A stretch of DNA of 64,000 bases, from NCBI GenBank assembly GCA_012931725.1, contig CM022951.1, positions 77,129,905-77,193,904 on the forward strand, in the 5' to 3' direction. Origin of the DNA: Litsea cubeba (lineage: Eukaryota; Streptophyta; Magnoliopsida; Laurales; Lauraceae). Shown here one piece after another: positions 44,102 through 57,048 of this stretch (its first letter is position 1; the number at the start of each line of letters is the position of its first letter). The position numbers and the translations under genes were made by a program. The notes under the pieces were generated by a model that searched no databases, was not told where the DNA came from, and saw nothing but the letters and a program-made list of their open reading frames with translations.

Positions 44102-47059
44102 ATGGGAAAAATAACTTGCGAAAAGATAGTGTTGGTTTTTGTACTCCACAGTTTGATATATGTTCATGGAGCTTCTACTGCAATAGGAAGAAAAACCCTA
44201 GCAGATTTGGAGATACGAAGAAAGCTTAAACGACTCAATAAGCCTACAATCAAGACCATTAAGGTGGTTCATTTCTTTTTAGCATTTTGACTTTTTATCT
44301 TCTCTGTTTCTAACATCCAATTCCTCACAATGGATCGATTTTAAAGCCAATCTCTACCTTGTCTTGATGGTTTAAACCTTTGGTTTGCATCATTAAGTCA
44401 TGGGTTTGAGATATTGCACCAGCAAAAGAATTGGTTTTATAGGAGATTTGAGAGGGGTTGGGAGTGGGTTTGACAAGTTATAGACAAGTATAGAATTTTG
44501 TATTTTGAATTGAGTCCAACTTAGATTGAGTGACCCGTACCACTCCTGTTATAGCGTATAAATAGTGAATGCGTTAGTCCCAAGATGATGATGTTTTTCC
44601 TTTTTCTACAGAGTGAAGATGGTGATATCATTGATTGTGTTGATATCTACAAGCAGCCTGCATTTGACCATCCTTTGCTCAGAAATCACACTATACAGGT
44701 GTTTTTTCAATTCCCTATTTTTTTTTTTTTTACTCTTATTCGATTTCAAGTGTTCACTTCCGTGCTCCCGTGTAACTAGGGTAATAATTTGTAGAAACAT
44801 TGTCATGCTTTAGGTGGACAGTGATGGCAATTTTAAAGCGGATACTTTAGTTTAGTGTCAGGCAATCTGGAAAAATTCAGATTCATTGTTAAACTAACAT
44901 GGTCAAATATCCCCAACTGAATGATTAGAATGATCTTATTTTTTGTTGATCGATGTCACTTAATTTTCCCAAACCTTATCGTGCATTGTCCTTTTAATAC
45001 TTCAGGATTGTTTCCCTAATATTAAACTGCTGGAATGCGTTTTTTTTTTTTCACATCATATTACAGATGAGGCCAAGCTTCTATGATAGAGAAAGTATGT
45101 CATCATCTTCAAAACTGCCAGAACAGTTGTGGCATAAAAGTGGAAGTTGTCCAGAAGGAACAATTCCCATTCGAAGGACAGGAAAGAGAGACTTAATTGG
45201 AGCCAGGAGGTCCTTGGCTGCTGCGTCCCCCCCAAATGGAAGTGAGTTATAATTTGAGTTACTATTCATTAGAGTTATTTATTGTCAGCGTACTTCTTGA
45301 TTTCCAAGAACCAATAGTTTGCGAATGAAGTGAAACTAGAATCTTTTGATTACTTGGTGCAATGTGACAGAGTGCTAAATTAAGTTTCAACAAGAGTCTT
45401 CAAGGAGGTGAAGGAGTTATCAATGTATGGAACCCACGTGTGGAGGTGCCAATTGAAAGTAGCAAATCTAGTATCTTTGTTGGTAGAAGAGATAGCTTGG
45501 ATTTGGTGAGCTCTGGGTGGATGGTAATTTCTCTCTCGCACGACAGATTTCAAGATGAGAATTCTCTACTTTGATTTAAGTTTCTTCTTTTCCTTTTTTC
45601 GTTTCTTTTGTTTTTTTGTTAACACGCAACCCCACACCCCTGGGTGGGACCGCCGCACATGCCCATTTCCTTCTCCTTCTTGTTAGTTCAAGAATGAAAT
45701 TGATTTGAGCGTGTGTAGTGTGGAAATGCATTTAAGTCTTCCCATTGGGTTGGGTTTGGGAAAGAGAGGAGGAAGGACGTGCGAATATGGTGTTTTTTTT
45801 ATCTGCTCAAGGTTGATATCGATCCTAACCTGTTTAGGGGAGGGTCGATATCGACGATAGAAAAAAGTGGTAAAAATGGTTTTTCGGACAAATTGTCATA
45901 TTTGGTGCAACTTTGGCTAATTTGTCCGACTCGGTCCTATGGCCACATCAAGTGTTTTTTCGGATAAAATCCTCTAATTTTTATAACAATATCTCAAAAT
46001 ATATCACAAAAATCTTAAATTGGCCAAAGCAGTCGGAGCCAAACTTAAATGAGGTCCAAAACAAGATTGACAGCCATGACTACACACATGACATGACAAA
46101 GTAATGGATATATGGTTGAATTTTTATTTTTTATTTTATTTCGCTTATTCTTTTCTTTTGTGCTCTTGGAATTCATAGGTTTCTCCAAGTATGTTTGGAG
46201 ATGATGCACCTCGACTTTATGCATTTTGGGTTGTAAGTACACTAGCTCGATACTTTCTTTTATGATATATGAGATGGTGATCTAGGGTTTGGTTTATTAC
46301 AGAAGCTGAATTACATGTGGGCTATTATTTTCTCATTTGCCTGTATATTTGATCAGACTGATAATCAAATTGGTTGCTACGACTTGCAATGCCCTGGTTT
46401 TGTTCAAACAAACAAGGAGATTAGCTTGGGCGCTGCTTTACCTGTTTCTTCCTATGGTGCGGAGCAGATAATTACTGCAGTGAAGATATTCAGGGTAATC
46501 CATTAAAAAACTTGCAGACATTGCTTACTTTTTACTTCCTTCGTATTCTTTTCTAACACGAAGGAATGAGTTTGGAACAACTGGAACCCAATTGTCTCTT
46601 TAATTATTTGAAGGTCTATTAGGCAATTTGAGAGCACTCAAGATTTTACAAATATCTCTTCAACTTTTGCGCAGGAAAATGGAAATGGTAATTGGTGGTT
46701 AGTGGTTCAGAATACAACGGTGGGGTACTGGCCGAGTTCTTTGTTCAAGAGCATGGCAAAAAGTGCAGATTACATTAAGTGGGGAGGAGAAATATACAAT
46801 AGTGTACCCGGGGGAAAACATACTCGGACTGAAATGGGTAGTGGTCTTCTTCCTGAGAAAGGAACTCAAAAAGCAGCCTACTTTAGAAATTGTCTCTATT
46901 ACGATGAGAATATCATTGGAAAAGAGCCTGATAATTACGAAATAGAGGTTTCCAAAATCCAAACCCAAATGCTATGACTTATCATATGTATCTCCGGTCG
47001 AAGGAGGAGGTCTTGCTTTCTTTTACGGTGTGACTGGTTGGCCTAATTGTGATGCATGA
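44102..47059 (+). CDS. Neprosin-domain protein (seven exons, one apparent frameshift)
   Basis: Secreted plant protein of the neprosin family (glutamic peptidases that cut after proline). Exons: 44102-44263, 44612-44698, 45067-45241, 45371-45523, 46179-46232, 46357-46494, 46675-47059, all with GT-AG. Exon 1 has a signal peptide (LVFVLHSLIYVHGAS) and starts the activation peptide (LKRLNKPTIKTIK). Exons 2-3 hold DGDIIDCVDIYKQPAFDHPL and LWHKSGSCPEGTIPIRRT. Exons 4-7 are the catalytic domain: VINVWNPRVEVP, GCYDLQCPGFVQTNKEISLG, GNWWLVVQNTTVGYWPSSLF, IKWGGEIYNS and MGSGLLPEKG. The two catalytic Glu residues probably lie in the NKEIS and WGGE segments. Two irregularities: exon 3 joins exon 4 in the wrong phase (a C7 run at 45226-45232 may hide one base), and near 46950-46965 a one-base shift is needed to reach CYDLSYVSPVEGGGLAFFYG and the final NCDA stop. 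Either sequence errors or early decay could explain this. Total about 380 residues, the normal family length. Intron 4 holds a short palindrome-bearing element. Confidence 0.82.
45797..45974. mobile_element. Short palindrome-bearing element in neprosin intron 4
   Basis: The right end TTTTTTCGGATAAAATCCTC matches the terminus of the 57556-60497 element (TTTTTCCGATAAAATCCCC). Inward lie an A-rich tract, then GTCGATATCGAC (45844-45855) and, 32 bp further, GTTGATATCGATC. A T-rich tract (45792-45800) on the left mirrors the arrangement. I could not find the matching left terminus, so the left limit is approximate, and it may be a deletion derivative. Confidence 0.5.
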
Positions 47060-47395
47060 AATGCAATCTATTAGAAGCAAATTGTTGCAATTCTTCTGTT
47101 ATGATACCTTTTCTTTTATATTTTCTTTCTCATCTTTTTGGTTAAGATCAAGTGCAGTATCTATTCTCATCAGTACCATTATGACTTTTTTGTTTGTTAA
47201 CTATATATTTTTCTATTTATAGGAAAAAAAAACGTTTGGCATATACCCCTAAGGTCCCTATGATTTTAGTATTTATAAATAGGCCCTTGCTTTTTCAATT
47301 AATTAATGCCTTCTCAGTAGCCTTCCAACCACCAAAGGTTTTTTTAATTGAAATAACACTTTTACCCATCTTTTTATCCCAAGTTGTTGATTCCC
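47060..47395. other. Neprosin 3' flank with no further gene
   Basis: AT-rich sequence that includes the probable 3' untranslated region. No frame with motifs was found. Confidence 0.5.
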
Positions 47396-48040
47396 ACATA
47401 GGCGCGCCCTCATTGTCTAGGACCACCTAGGCACCACCTCATAGGCGCCCACCCTCCTATTCCACTGATGTTACCTAAGGGCAGCCCGGGACCACTCCAA
47501 ATAGAGACTCAACTTCAAAGATGATGGAAATCCATAGGCACCACCCAAGTGGCACCCACCCTACTGAATTCCACCTAGGCACTATCCCTGCGGCGCCCAC
47601 ACTGCCCATAACCAGCACCCCACGATGGGCACCCACCCTCCAAATTCACTAAGTTGACCTAAAAATAGTTCGGGACCACTCAACGTAGGACCCAACCCCA
47701 AAGAGATTAAACCCCACCTAAGCACCACCCTTGTGGGGCCCATCTTGTCCAATTCCACCTAGGCACCATCCCTGTAGCGCCCACCATGTCCAGTTTCGCT
47801 TAGGCACCACCCTTGTGGCGCCCAGCCAATTAATTAAGTAACTATGCAGGTCCTCCGCAGCTGAACATTTACCCATTCAATACCGACTCTAAAATGGGAC
47901 CAAGTTCTAAAAGTGAACCGAACCCATCTAGGCTACCCTGTGGGCGCCCAGACTGTGCAGTTCCACCTAGGCTCCACCCCATGGGCGCCCACACCATGCA
48001 GTTCCATCTGGGCTCCACCCTATGGGCACCCATCCTGTCG
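47396..48040. repeat. GC-rich degenerate minisatellite
   Basis: About a dozen loosely spaced copies of CCACCTAGGCACCACCC...TGGCGCCCACC...TGTCCAATT, 40-60 bp each, with variants such as GGGCGCCCA and AGGCTCCACCC. The G+C content is far above the flanks. The following 200 bp contains a TATATAG box and a leader-like AAGAGAGAACCCTAG, so the block may be the upstream part of an LTR, but no LTR pair was found. Confidence 0.7.
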
Positions 48041-48512
48041 GCAAACCCTAATTCGTCCTAGAATAACTTAAGTTGCCTTGGGATGCGTGAAACCTTCTAG
48101 AAGCACGAGATAATGAAGCCCTAGCCCTCCTAAACTCGTCCCAAACCTCTATATAGTTCCTATTAACCCCATTTGCAAAAAGAGCTACCAAAAAGAGAGA
48201 AAAATAGAGAAAGCAAGAAAAAGAAATGTAGCCACCATAAGAGAGAACCCTAGATTTAGAGAATGAGAGGAAGTAGAGGAGGATGCTTCCATATCTTCAA
48301 CTGGAGCTATGGGTCTTTGTGAAAGCTTCATTCTAGGAACTTGAGAAACACGTCATTACACCGGTATTCCCAGATCACTCCCTCTTTATTGCATTTCATT
48401 ACCATTCATGCTCAGAAAGTCACGCTGTGTTAGTTTTTATGATCAGAAAGACAATATGAGGGGACTGGTCTAATGATCTCTGCTATTCTAAGTGTTTTTG
48501 AGACGCTTTTGA

Positions 48513-48621
<109 letters not shown>

Positions 48622-48633
48622 TTATCTATATAT

Positions 48634-48701
48634 CCACCCAATGATCATTAGTAATGTATACACCAAACCACCCAATGATCATTAGTAATGTATACACCAA
48701 A
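48634..48701 (+). repeat. Perfect 34-bp tandem duplication
   Basis: The 34-bp unit that begins CCACCCAATGATCATTAGTA and ends CACCAAA occurs twice in succession without mismatch, right after the CT microsatellite. Confidence 0.95.
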
Positions 48702-49649
48702 CTTTGGTGAATATAGTTTACCAATCAATGATATCAGTGCATGATCTTAACTGGAGGTGGTAAGTGAATGGTCTGCTTTTCAAGAAGCTGGTGGGTTCTA
48801 TGCTTCACCATACTAGTTGGCGTGCATGAGAGGTCTCGGGTCACACACGAAGTCCTTGTTTTAAACGGGACATCACACTAAAATTTGGCAACGTGTACTC
48901 AAAATAAGGATACTTGGACGTCTGCGAAATCCCAAAAACTTGAAAATTAGTAATGTGTACAACAAAAATTAAGGATTTGTGTAGCCAGTTTTACACGAAA
49001 AAAGTGAGGATTATGATTATGAAAATTAGATTTCATGCTACAGTAAAATTTAGATTTGGTGTGGCCACTTTTCCTTGTGAAAAAGCTCAAAAAATTATCC
49101 AAGTTTTCTGCCATTGCTCCGAAAATAAATTTCTGTTGGGCTGATCGGTAGTACTCAACTGGTTTACCACGCTACGCAAACGTACCCCTATAGAACATTT
49201 TCAAACTTCCGATTGATGTGGACTGTCCTACAGATTGGTCTCTCACCTCTAATCTTGCATTTGTAACCAAAATGTGACTTTGCTTCGAAATTTTGGAGGA
49301 AGGGGTTTATGTACAATAAGTCCTGGCAGGGGCCCACTTGACATCGAACATCTCAGGTTGTTGGGAGTCCTATAGGATTTATAACATTCAATATGGTTGA
49401 ATGATTGGTGTAGTTATTTGATAAAAATCGTGCAAGACCTTAATCTGTCATTCGTTGTCAATCTACACAATATAGTGATTGACTATACACTGTAGATGTG
49501 AAAACAAAATAAGACCCGGCCATGGCAATTGGTTGATCCACCTAATGATTGAAAAGGCAATGGGTTCTCGACAAAATAAAATTATTCTCAAAATGACAGA
49601 TTGGTAGATAAACACGATGGGTGGCACAAGGATTTAAAATTAGAAGGGT
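48702..49649. other. Intergenic stretch with no recognised gene
   Basis: Contains TGTGACTTTGCTTCGAAATT followed by GGAGGAAGGGG (about 49273-49308), which is similar to 61482-61515, so it includes a dispersed repeat. No gene was recognised. Confidence 0.45.
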
Positions 49650-50161
49650 TTGGTTACGCGGAGATTATCTTCTGGGCGTAAATTCTTATCCCTGTGAGAA
49701 CAATAGCAATGAAAGAGGCGTTCTCCCTTCATCTTGAACAAATCCTAGTCGTAGAAAGTGCATAAATGGATGAAACGAAAAGCTGTAAAGCTGAGTGCTG
49801 GTCCTAAATGGGCGTCGGAACCGAACTCGCCGAGAACCTTATGCGTTCCGTTGTGAGATAGATCTTACGAACTTAGTTGCGAACGCTCTCAGATCTACCG
49901 GATGATCAAGCAAGGATTCTCATCTCCCTTATATATAGAAAGCCCTAAAATTCACTAATACTATGGACTCTACCCCTCATAGAATCTCACATCTCCTGAC
50001 CAGCGTGGGAATTCTACCAAACGAGTATGAACCTGACACCAAGGGATAGATCCTTATCAGACTCAACCGAATCAAGACTTATTGGGAGTTCATCCGTGAC
50101 ACACCGTAGGGCTCGATCTGCTGTGGGCTCCATGGCAGTCGGGCCACACAATTCTCCAACA
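49650..50161 (-). repeat. Probable solo copia-type LTR
   Basis: On the minus strand it begins TGTTGGAGAATTGTGTGGCC at 50161, a typical copia LTR start, and has a TATATATAAGGG box at about 49929-49941 pointing to lower coordinates. No internal retrotransposon sequence adjoins it. The far end near 49650 is a guess, because I did not identify the target duplication. Confidence 0.5.
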
Positions 50162-50404
50162 GTTAGAAGCTAGCTAGTCAATATTTAAGAAGATGATCGA
50201 CCAATATTTTACCAAACGAGTCTGAACCTGACACCAAGGGATTGATCCTTATCAGACTCAACCGGATCAAGACTTATTGGGAGTTCATCCGTGGCACACC
50301 GTCGGGCTCGATCTGCCGTGGGCTCCATGGCAGTCGGGCCACACAATTCTCCAACAGTTAGAAGCTAGCTAGTCAATATTTAAGAAGATGATCGACCGAT
50401 ATTT
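50015..50404 (+). repeat. 195-bp direct tandem duplication
   Basis: TACCAAACGAGT(A/C)TGAACCTGACACC starts at 50015 and again at 50210, and the two 195-bp units differ at only a few sites. The unit spans the last 147 bp of the LTR plus 48 bp of flanking sequence, so it arose after the LTR inserted. Confidence 0.92.
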
Positions 50405-50677
50405 TAGGGATCTCGAGAAGTCAACAGCTTAGGTCAATGGCTCCACATATGCAAATCAAGTCAACAAAAATTATTATGTTTTATTTAGAGAGAGAGAGAG
50501 GGAGCTCCTTGAAATACCAAGTTCCTATAGCTTCACCTCTTGCATGGGAAGAAAACTTGACCTCAATTCAGCTCCTCAATTAGCCCTCCAGACCAGATCT
50601 CTCTCTGTCTGACCCCTCAGAAGAACACGGCTCCCCACATTGCAGTCAGATTTGTCCACCAAACTATTATAAAGAAG

Positions 50678-53600
50678 ATGATCCAACTTCAACCGTCTCT
50701 TATCTCTCAACCCAACTCCAAAGGTGAGACCCCACTTCACATCAGCAAGGGCAGGCCATCTAGTCTCACAAATCTTCTTACACCCACTTCTAAGGAAGGA
50801 GCCTCGTCGCGAGAGCTTGGCGGTCCAGTGTTGAGGACGAAGAACATGGATAGTAGTACTGCAATCCATGAGACGCTGAAGAAAAGTTACAAGAAAGTGG
50901 CATTGCATCTGCTTAGATTTGGTCAGCGAATGGGTGAGCTAGCACGTGATGTGAACTTGACAAGAGAGAGTCCACTTTACTTGGCTGCTGAAACAGGGCT
51001 AGAGGAAGTTGTAACGGAGATATGTGACACAGGAAATTTCAGCTCTGAAGGGCCACAACGACAGACTCCTCTGCATATTGCTGATATTGCTGTTATTAAA
51101 GGTACCACACTTAAAATATTGGTGTAATTAGGAAGTTCAGTTTTAACGTCATGGTCCTGCCTTCGAATCTCTTTAAAGCCTTAACCGATACATAGGGCTA
51201 GTGGATTTCAAAAAAGGGTCGGCGGGTTCCTATGTTATCAAAAAAAAATTCGATTAGGTAATGTTTCTTAGTCACATTATTAATTTGTTGGGCAAATAGG
51301 ATATATATATTGGCTCTTACTGTGGATTAGATGTTGGCTAACCAAATCATCCCAATATATAGGATAATCACAAGTATTGATTTAAGCACTTCAAAGTTCA
51401 GTGGTTTCTTATCTACTTTTTTTTTAATATAAGATTTAATCTACGTGCATACATACATATTTGCTCATGTGCACCTGCCTCGCATCGTGCAATGACCTCA
51501 CCTGATAAATATGGGACTGTCGTCCAAATCCCCTTTTGGCCTCCCCTACTATATCATTGATCTTATTGGTTTTAAATCGATTAATAAATAAATAAATAAA
51601 CTGGTTTGAGATCAAAGTCAAATAAATTAATTTTAAAATAGTAGCTAGTTAAGTTTGAAGGCCACAAATCAAAGAGTTTGGATGATAGAATTGACTCGAT
51701 GTTTCACAAATAGGTTGTGACCATTTGGATCTTTGGACGGTGATTGGTGGGGCCTCAATTAAGGGCACCCCATTGGTTATTTCACTTGAGATCCTATATG
51801 ATACATTCGTACAAAAGAACCCACATACATATAGGTCTGCTCCTAGTGAGACAACTAATGGGGCCCACCTAGGGAACCATAAATTATGGGACAAGTTTTT
51901 AAAAAATCTCATAGTTGATCCAACTGTACAATTTATTTAGATTGATGCATACTTCATGGGATTCCTTGGGGCCCCCACTCCCCCACAATGTCACCGACAT
52001 AGTTATTGACCTATCGAAATGAGATTGACCATTGGATTGAAAAAAAAAACTCATTTTAAAGCCTTAAACCTAAAGAGACCCTGTTGGATCTTTTGTTTTG
52101 ATGGACTTAATTTCGCGGAAAAGTCTCCACAGCCCGGGAACTGTGCCCGGGCTGTATAGCACGACTCTATCCCTGTTTGCATGGATGACCCATGGGGGCA
52201 CTCCGCGATGAAGCATGGTCCTACATATATAGAGCCCTACTACTACTACTGTACATCGAACTCGCACAGTACTATATATATATAGGAGCTAGATGCTGTT
52301 TGGGCACACCTGAGGCTCCACTGATCGTGGAACAGAAAGATCCATGTGAGACCACACTAGATATTAGATTTCAAGTCATTATTTTATTTTTACATAAGTA
52401 TATCATTCAACTTATAACAGTGCATTCTTAAAATAAGAAGATGCTCCTAAGAGAGATATCTCTCATCTTAAATAAGAGATTGGATAGGAGGCCTGACATC
52501 CATATCTAATACCAACAACTTAAATGTAAGAGCCCCCACATCTATCTCTCATATAAGGTGAGAGATATCTCTCATAGGAGCATCTCCCCATAAAATAAGC
52601 ACATCATTCAACTTATAAAAGTGCATTAAGCCTACTACCTCCAGTATTATATATAAATATGTCCAAAAAAAAAAAGGTAAAGTTTGCAATAACAAAGACT
52701 CACGTGTTAGGTCCCAAATCCACCGGTCGGAACCTATATGAACCCAGAACTGGACCTGTTTATCAATCGGATTGGGTTCCGGACCTGGACCCGTTTATTA
52801 ATCAAAACCTAAAATAGGTTCCAGACTCAATTTTTTACGGGTCGGAACTTCCGGGTAATAGGAGAATCGGATACTCATTTGCAACCCTGCTACTTAATAA
52901 CTAATGATTATAGAAGGCCTCATTCACTACACCAAAATTGACTATTTTTGTATTTTAAGAGAAATCAAGTTTGCTCTACATAGGAAATGATTTTTCTTAG
53001 TATCACATAAACGTCAATTCATTTTTCTATTTTTTCCTCCCTTTTGGAAAAGCGGTTGCGCATCAAACATAGTTATTACTCTAGTATTGCCAGTAAAGCA
53101 TTTTTGTTTTTATACGCTTTTTCAGTGGAAAAAAGGTTTGCACAAACATACCCAAAATCTGAAAATACGAAGAGAGATAATCCTCCTTACCAAAATGAGT
53201 TATTAAGAAGAAGTAGCAATCATGAATGAAGCAAGGATATGCTTGGAATGATAAGAGTTGTTTGCATCGAAGGATCTTATTCAGCATGTTCACGATCGAA
53301 CCCGCTTCTTACATAGTTTAGATCGTTTGTCAGTCAATCGTCTCAATCCTCAGAGTGTGGTCTTTGTTTGGATGCGCAGACCACTGAAATATAGCCGATG
53401 GTTTTTGTCATTTAGCTTCTTCTTTGGTTCAATGTGGTTGACAGCCCTTGGTTTAGCCTGACTTGGGAAACGCCACCAATTCCCAAACTACAAAATGTGA
53501 TTTTTGATGTTGGGAGTTTTAAAGATAACCGTCAATAGATTTTTTTTTTTTAAATACAATTGATCATCTTTTATTTTCATAAAAAAATACCTTTTTGTTT

Positions 53601-54621
53601 TAATTTTTTTGTTAAATTGACTACCTTTTATTTCTATTATTTTCTTTCCTCGGAAGGACTACAGCTTTTGCAACTATGAAGAGTCCGATTTTGAAATGCC
53701 CACTAACTTAAGTGTAAGTTGGGCTATGGGCCCAAAACTTAGCAGGCTTAGCCCTTCCCTTTGTCCATTAATATAATACATAATATATATATATATATAT
53801 ATGTCCTTCATCCATTATGCATTTATTCCTTTGGATTCCAATCAAACAATGAGCAATGGTTGGATAACTATTAAATGGTCTCAGCTCCTGGATTTAATTC
53901 CGATAAAATTCAATATCTAATAATATGCAAGTAGTGTAAAATTTGTACAAGTGTCTATTCAAGAGAAGCCGGTGTGTGTGAAAGGATTCGATTGATTAAA
54001 TGTAGACCCCAACTATGGAAACTTAAAAAAGAGTATTGGAAATATAAATTATATGCTGGGCAGATTAGCCATATATAAGTGAGAGAAATTCCTTTTCCAG
54101 GAGTTGTGAAAACCTTGGTGCGTCATGCTGGTTATTTCACCCAAGAAGTAGATGACTTTGGGAAGACAGCTTGACACTATGCATCAACAATAGGCCAATA
54201 TGTTTAAGGATGAGACTTGAAGAGAGATCCTCAACCTTCTACTACAACCCGACCCTTCTCTTGCATATGTATCCGACAACAATGGTGACTATCCTCTTCT
54301 AATAGCCACAACAGGTCCTTTTGCAGCTGTTGAAATTATACTTGACCACTGCCCCAATTCAGCCGAGCTGGTCGACCAAAAAGGCCACAACACCCTTCAC
54401 CTTGCTGTGAGGAAGAAGAAGGATGATGTCCTTAAATATCTGATAAACAGGCCAGAGTTCAAGAAGCTGATTAACGAACATGATTTTGATGGGAACACGC
54501 CAATGCATCTGGCCGCTATGACCGACAACAATGAAATTGTGAGCTTTTGCTGCTATATGAGGGCGTCAACTTGGCAGCCACCAACCGGGAGGGCCTCACC
54601 GCAATGGATATTTGTGGCTAG
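50678..54621 (+). pseudogene. Ankyrin-repeat gene (ACD6-like), broken
   Basis: Exon A (50678-51101) contains NSKGETPLHIS, then ESPLYLAAETGLEEVVTEIC and GNFSSEGPQRQTPLHIA. Exon B (54101-54621) begins GVVKTLVRHAGYFTQEVDDF and contains DPSLAYVSDNNGDYPLLIA, DQKGHNTLHLAVRKKKDDVL, DFDGNTPMHLAAMTDNNEIV and REGLTAMDIC. These are ankyrin repeats of the membrane-linked plant ACD6/ANK-TM group. The 3.0 kb intron 51102-54100 has matching ends (AAAG-GTACCA, TTTTCCAG-GAG). Lesions: TGA at 54172-54174, a frameshift near 54200, another near 54541, and stop TAG at 54619. No PGG membrane domain follows and upstream repeats are missing. Non-functional as read. Confidence 0.8.
52438..52591. mobile_element. MITE in the ankyrin intron, 154 bp
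   Basis: Near-terminal inverted repeats GATGCTCCTAAGAGAGATAT and its partner (complement GATGCTCCTATGAGAGATAT) lie within 8-bp duplications AAAATAAG (52430-52437 and 52592-52599). The duplication length suggests hAT mobilisation. The sequence ATCATTCAACTTATAA(C/A)AGTGCATT also appears on both sides, about 200 bp apart. Confidence 0.7.
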
Positions 54622-57008
54622 TAAGAGTGGAGAAATCCTAGAGGCAAGTCAATGGATGTGTCCAACTTTTTTTTTTTTGTCACACATAATCAATATGGAG
54701 TCGTTGCAACTCTTATTAGAGTGAAATTAAGCTGAAAGTGAGATGTTTTGTCAGTGATTTTAGCTTTAGAGGTTATGGCTGCACCCATAGATAAATTGTC
54801 CTGCCCATAAGATCCTCTCATTGTCTAAATCCATGTGCCAAATGCAGAATGCTTTGAATATGCCCATTTGTATAGAGTCCAAAGCTGAATCTGAGTTTTG
54901 CCTAGACATTAAGCAGCAACGGATGTCAAGATCTAGATTAATTAGTAGATTTCGAGCGGAAAAAAAGGCTGACGGGAAAAACCATGCTTTTATCCTTCCA
55001 TTGGTCAAATATCGCAGTGCGCAGGTAGCAGCTCTCTTCCTCAATATGGAGGATTGCAATTTCCTGGGATGAGTACAATGCATGATCCCTCTCTTCCAAA
55101 GACATAACATGTAAAGCATGGAAACCTATAATTGCACAGGTACAACCTTGATCCAAACTACACTGGAATGTATTATGTACAGTACCTATGCCATACGCCA
55201 ATTGCTAACTAGGCAGGTCACTTTAGCCTTACTCCAAACAAACAATTTAAAAGATGATCCGATCAACTACGTTGGGGCCTATTTGTTTAGGGGAATTCCT
55301 TCCGAACGGGAATTCCCGGCGTGGGAGTATTTCTGGATTTCCTATCTGCAGTGATATGTTTTGAGTGGGAAGGAAATCTCAAAAGCTAAATTTCTGTGAA
55401 TTCCAATTGAAACACTAGAGAGCCATCGAGCATTTCAGGAATTAGTCATAGTATTTGTCAAGCCCGAAATTTCAACATCCTTTAATTTCACAACACGTGC
55501 TCAGACAATTGTATGGGTCAAATCTATCAGCAGAAATAGCATGGTACAATGAAGCAGTCTAACTAAAGTCTAAATCATTAACTAGGAATTAATCTGTCCT
55601 AACAAAAATCTCAACCAAACAAAAATCTTAAAGACCTATTACAAGACCCGTCAAATAATTAAACGAAACATCTGAATGTCTGAAGAACTAAGCAAGATAA
55701 TCTAAATTAATGCTCCGTCTCTTGAATGAGAAAATCTCTCATCCAAAGTGAAAGCAAATCTAATCAAGATCACCAACCTCGGTATCTGAAAATAAGATAA
55801 GAGCAAGTAATGAGCTATAACAGCCCAATAGATAGCTATAACAGCCCAATACACAAACTGTATAAGGATATGTAGTATAGAATAGATGAACAGTAGGAAT
55901 TAAGGACACTAGATTAATGGCAATAAGAATTACTCGAATACATCTAAGATTCATATAAGACTAAATTGATTCGAATTAAGGCAATAAACAAATACTAGAT
56001 ATGAATATCAAAGAATTATGAATTTCGTAGACCTTAGATTAGAAACCTTGGAAAGGCACATCACGTAAGACTATACAACATTAACCTCTCCTGTAAGGGT
56101 ATCATAGTAAGATGTACGGTATTACTACCCCCTGTATGAGCATGTTTGTGAGCATAGTTCACCAAGGACCCTGCACCAAGGATCATATCTTGTATTACAA
56201 GATTTTTGCTAGCAATTCATATCTACTGGTATTAGGTATCACACACACAAATCAAATTACATCAAGTGGAGTAGGCACGCTCGCAAGGCCCCAGGACTCG
56301 AACAATAGCACACAGTTCTCACATTTCCCATGACTACATTCACACAGGATTAACCTTGTCTGCCGACCTATACTGCCTGAGCATTGGCAGACAAGGTCCT
56401 GCCTCGTGACAACAAGAGTCAAACAAAATGGACACAGAAGAATAAGTGGATAATAATGAATCATGACAAGTGAGTAGCAAAGGATAATTGAATTGGGACA
56501 CTAACTGAAAATGAAATGCCATGCGGACCATGGATACAAGGTATCAACAAGATCACATAAGATTCTCCACAATGGGCTCAAGCAACATCTAGAACTTCTA
56601 AAACTAATGTAAGACCCATCACTCATCTCAGACCAGCAAACAAAATCATCTTATGATCAATTGTCAACTGCGTTTAAGTTAAGGAATTAATCTCATATAT
56701 TAGATTATCAAGACCCCATATCAGGATCTCCTTACATATGCAATTTATTTCTTGACTATGACATACATAATATGGTCCTTACGTTTGGTCGAGTATCTTA
56801 CACGTGTATTAGAAGTTAAACCACACTATTTATCATGTAGGATAATATCAACCAAGAATTAGAATCACAGCTCGAAGAATAGGACTAGACGCTCACAAAT
56901 ATATGGATCATAGCCATCTAAAACAAGTTTATATGGAGGGTTATTCACGCACTCAAAATATCAGCGAGATTAATTCTAATCAATGAGAAGCCAGAAGAAG
57001 AAGAAAGT

Positions 57009-57048
<40 letters not shown>

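Noticed and set aside
52925..52934. CACTACACCA in the ankyrin intron, identical to the start of a CACTA terminus
   Set aside because: No subterminal repeats of the kind seen at 17108-17578 follow it, no partner end or 3-bp duplication was found, and a 10-bp match is weak on its own.
54766..55119. 117-codon minus-strand frame
   Set aside because: No recognisable motif and no splice or promoter context; likely chance.
55440..57010. Possible long LTR
   Set aside because: The general texture suggests it, but no second copy, primer site, polypurine tract or target duplication was found.
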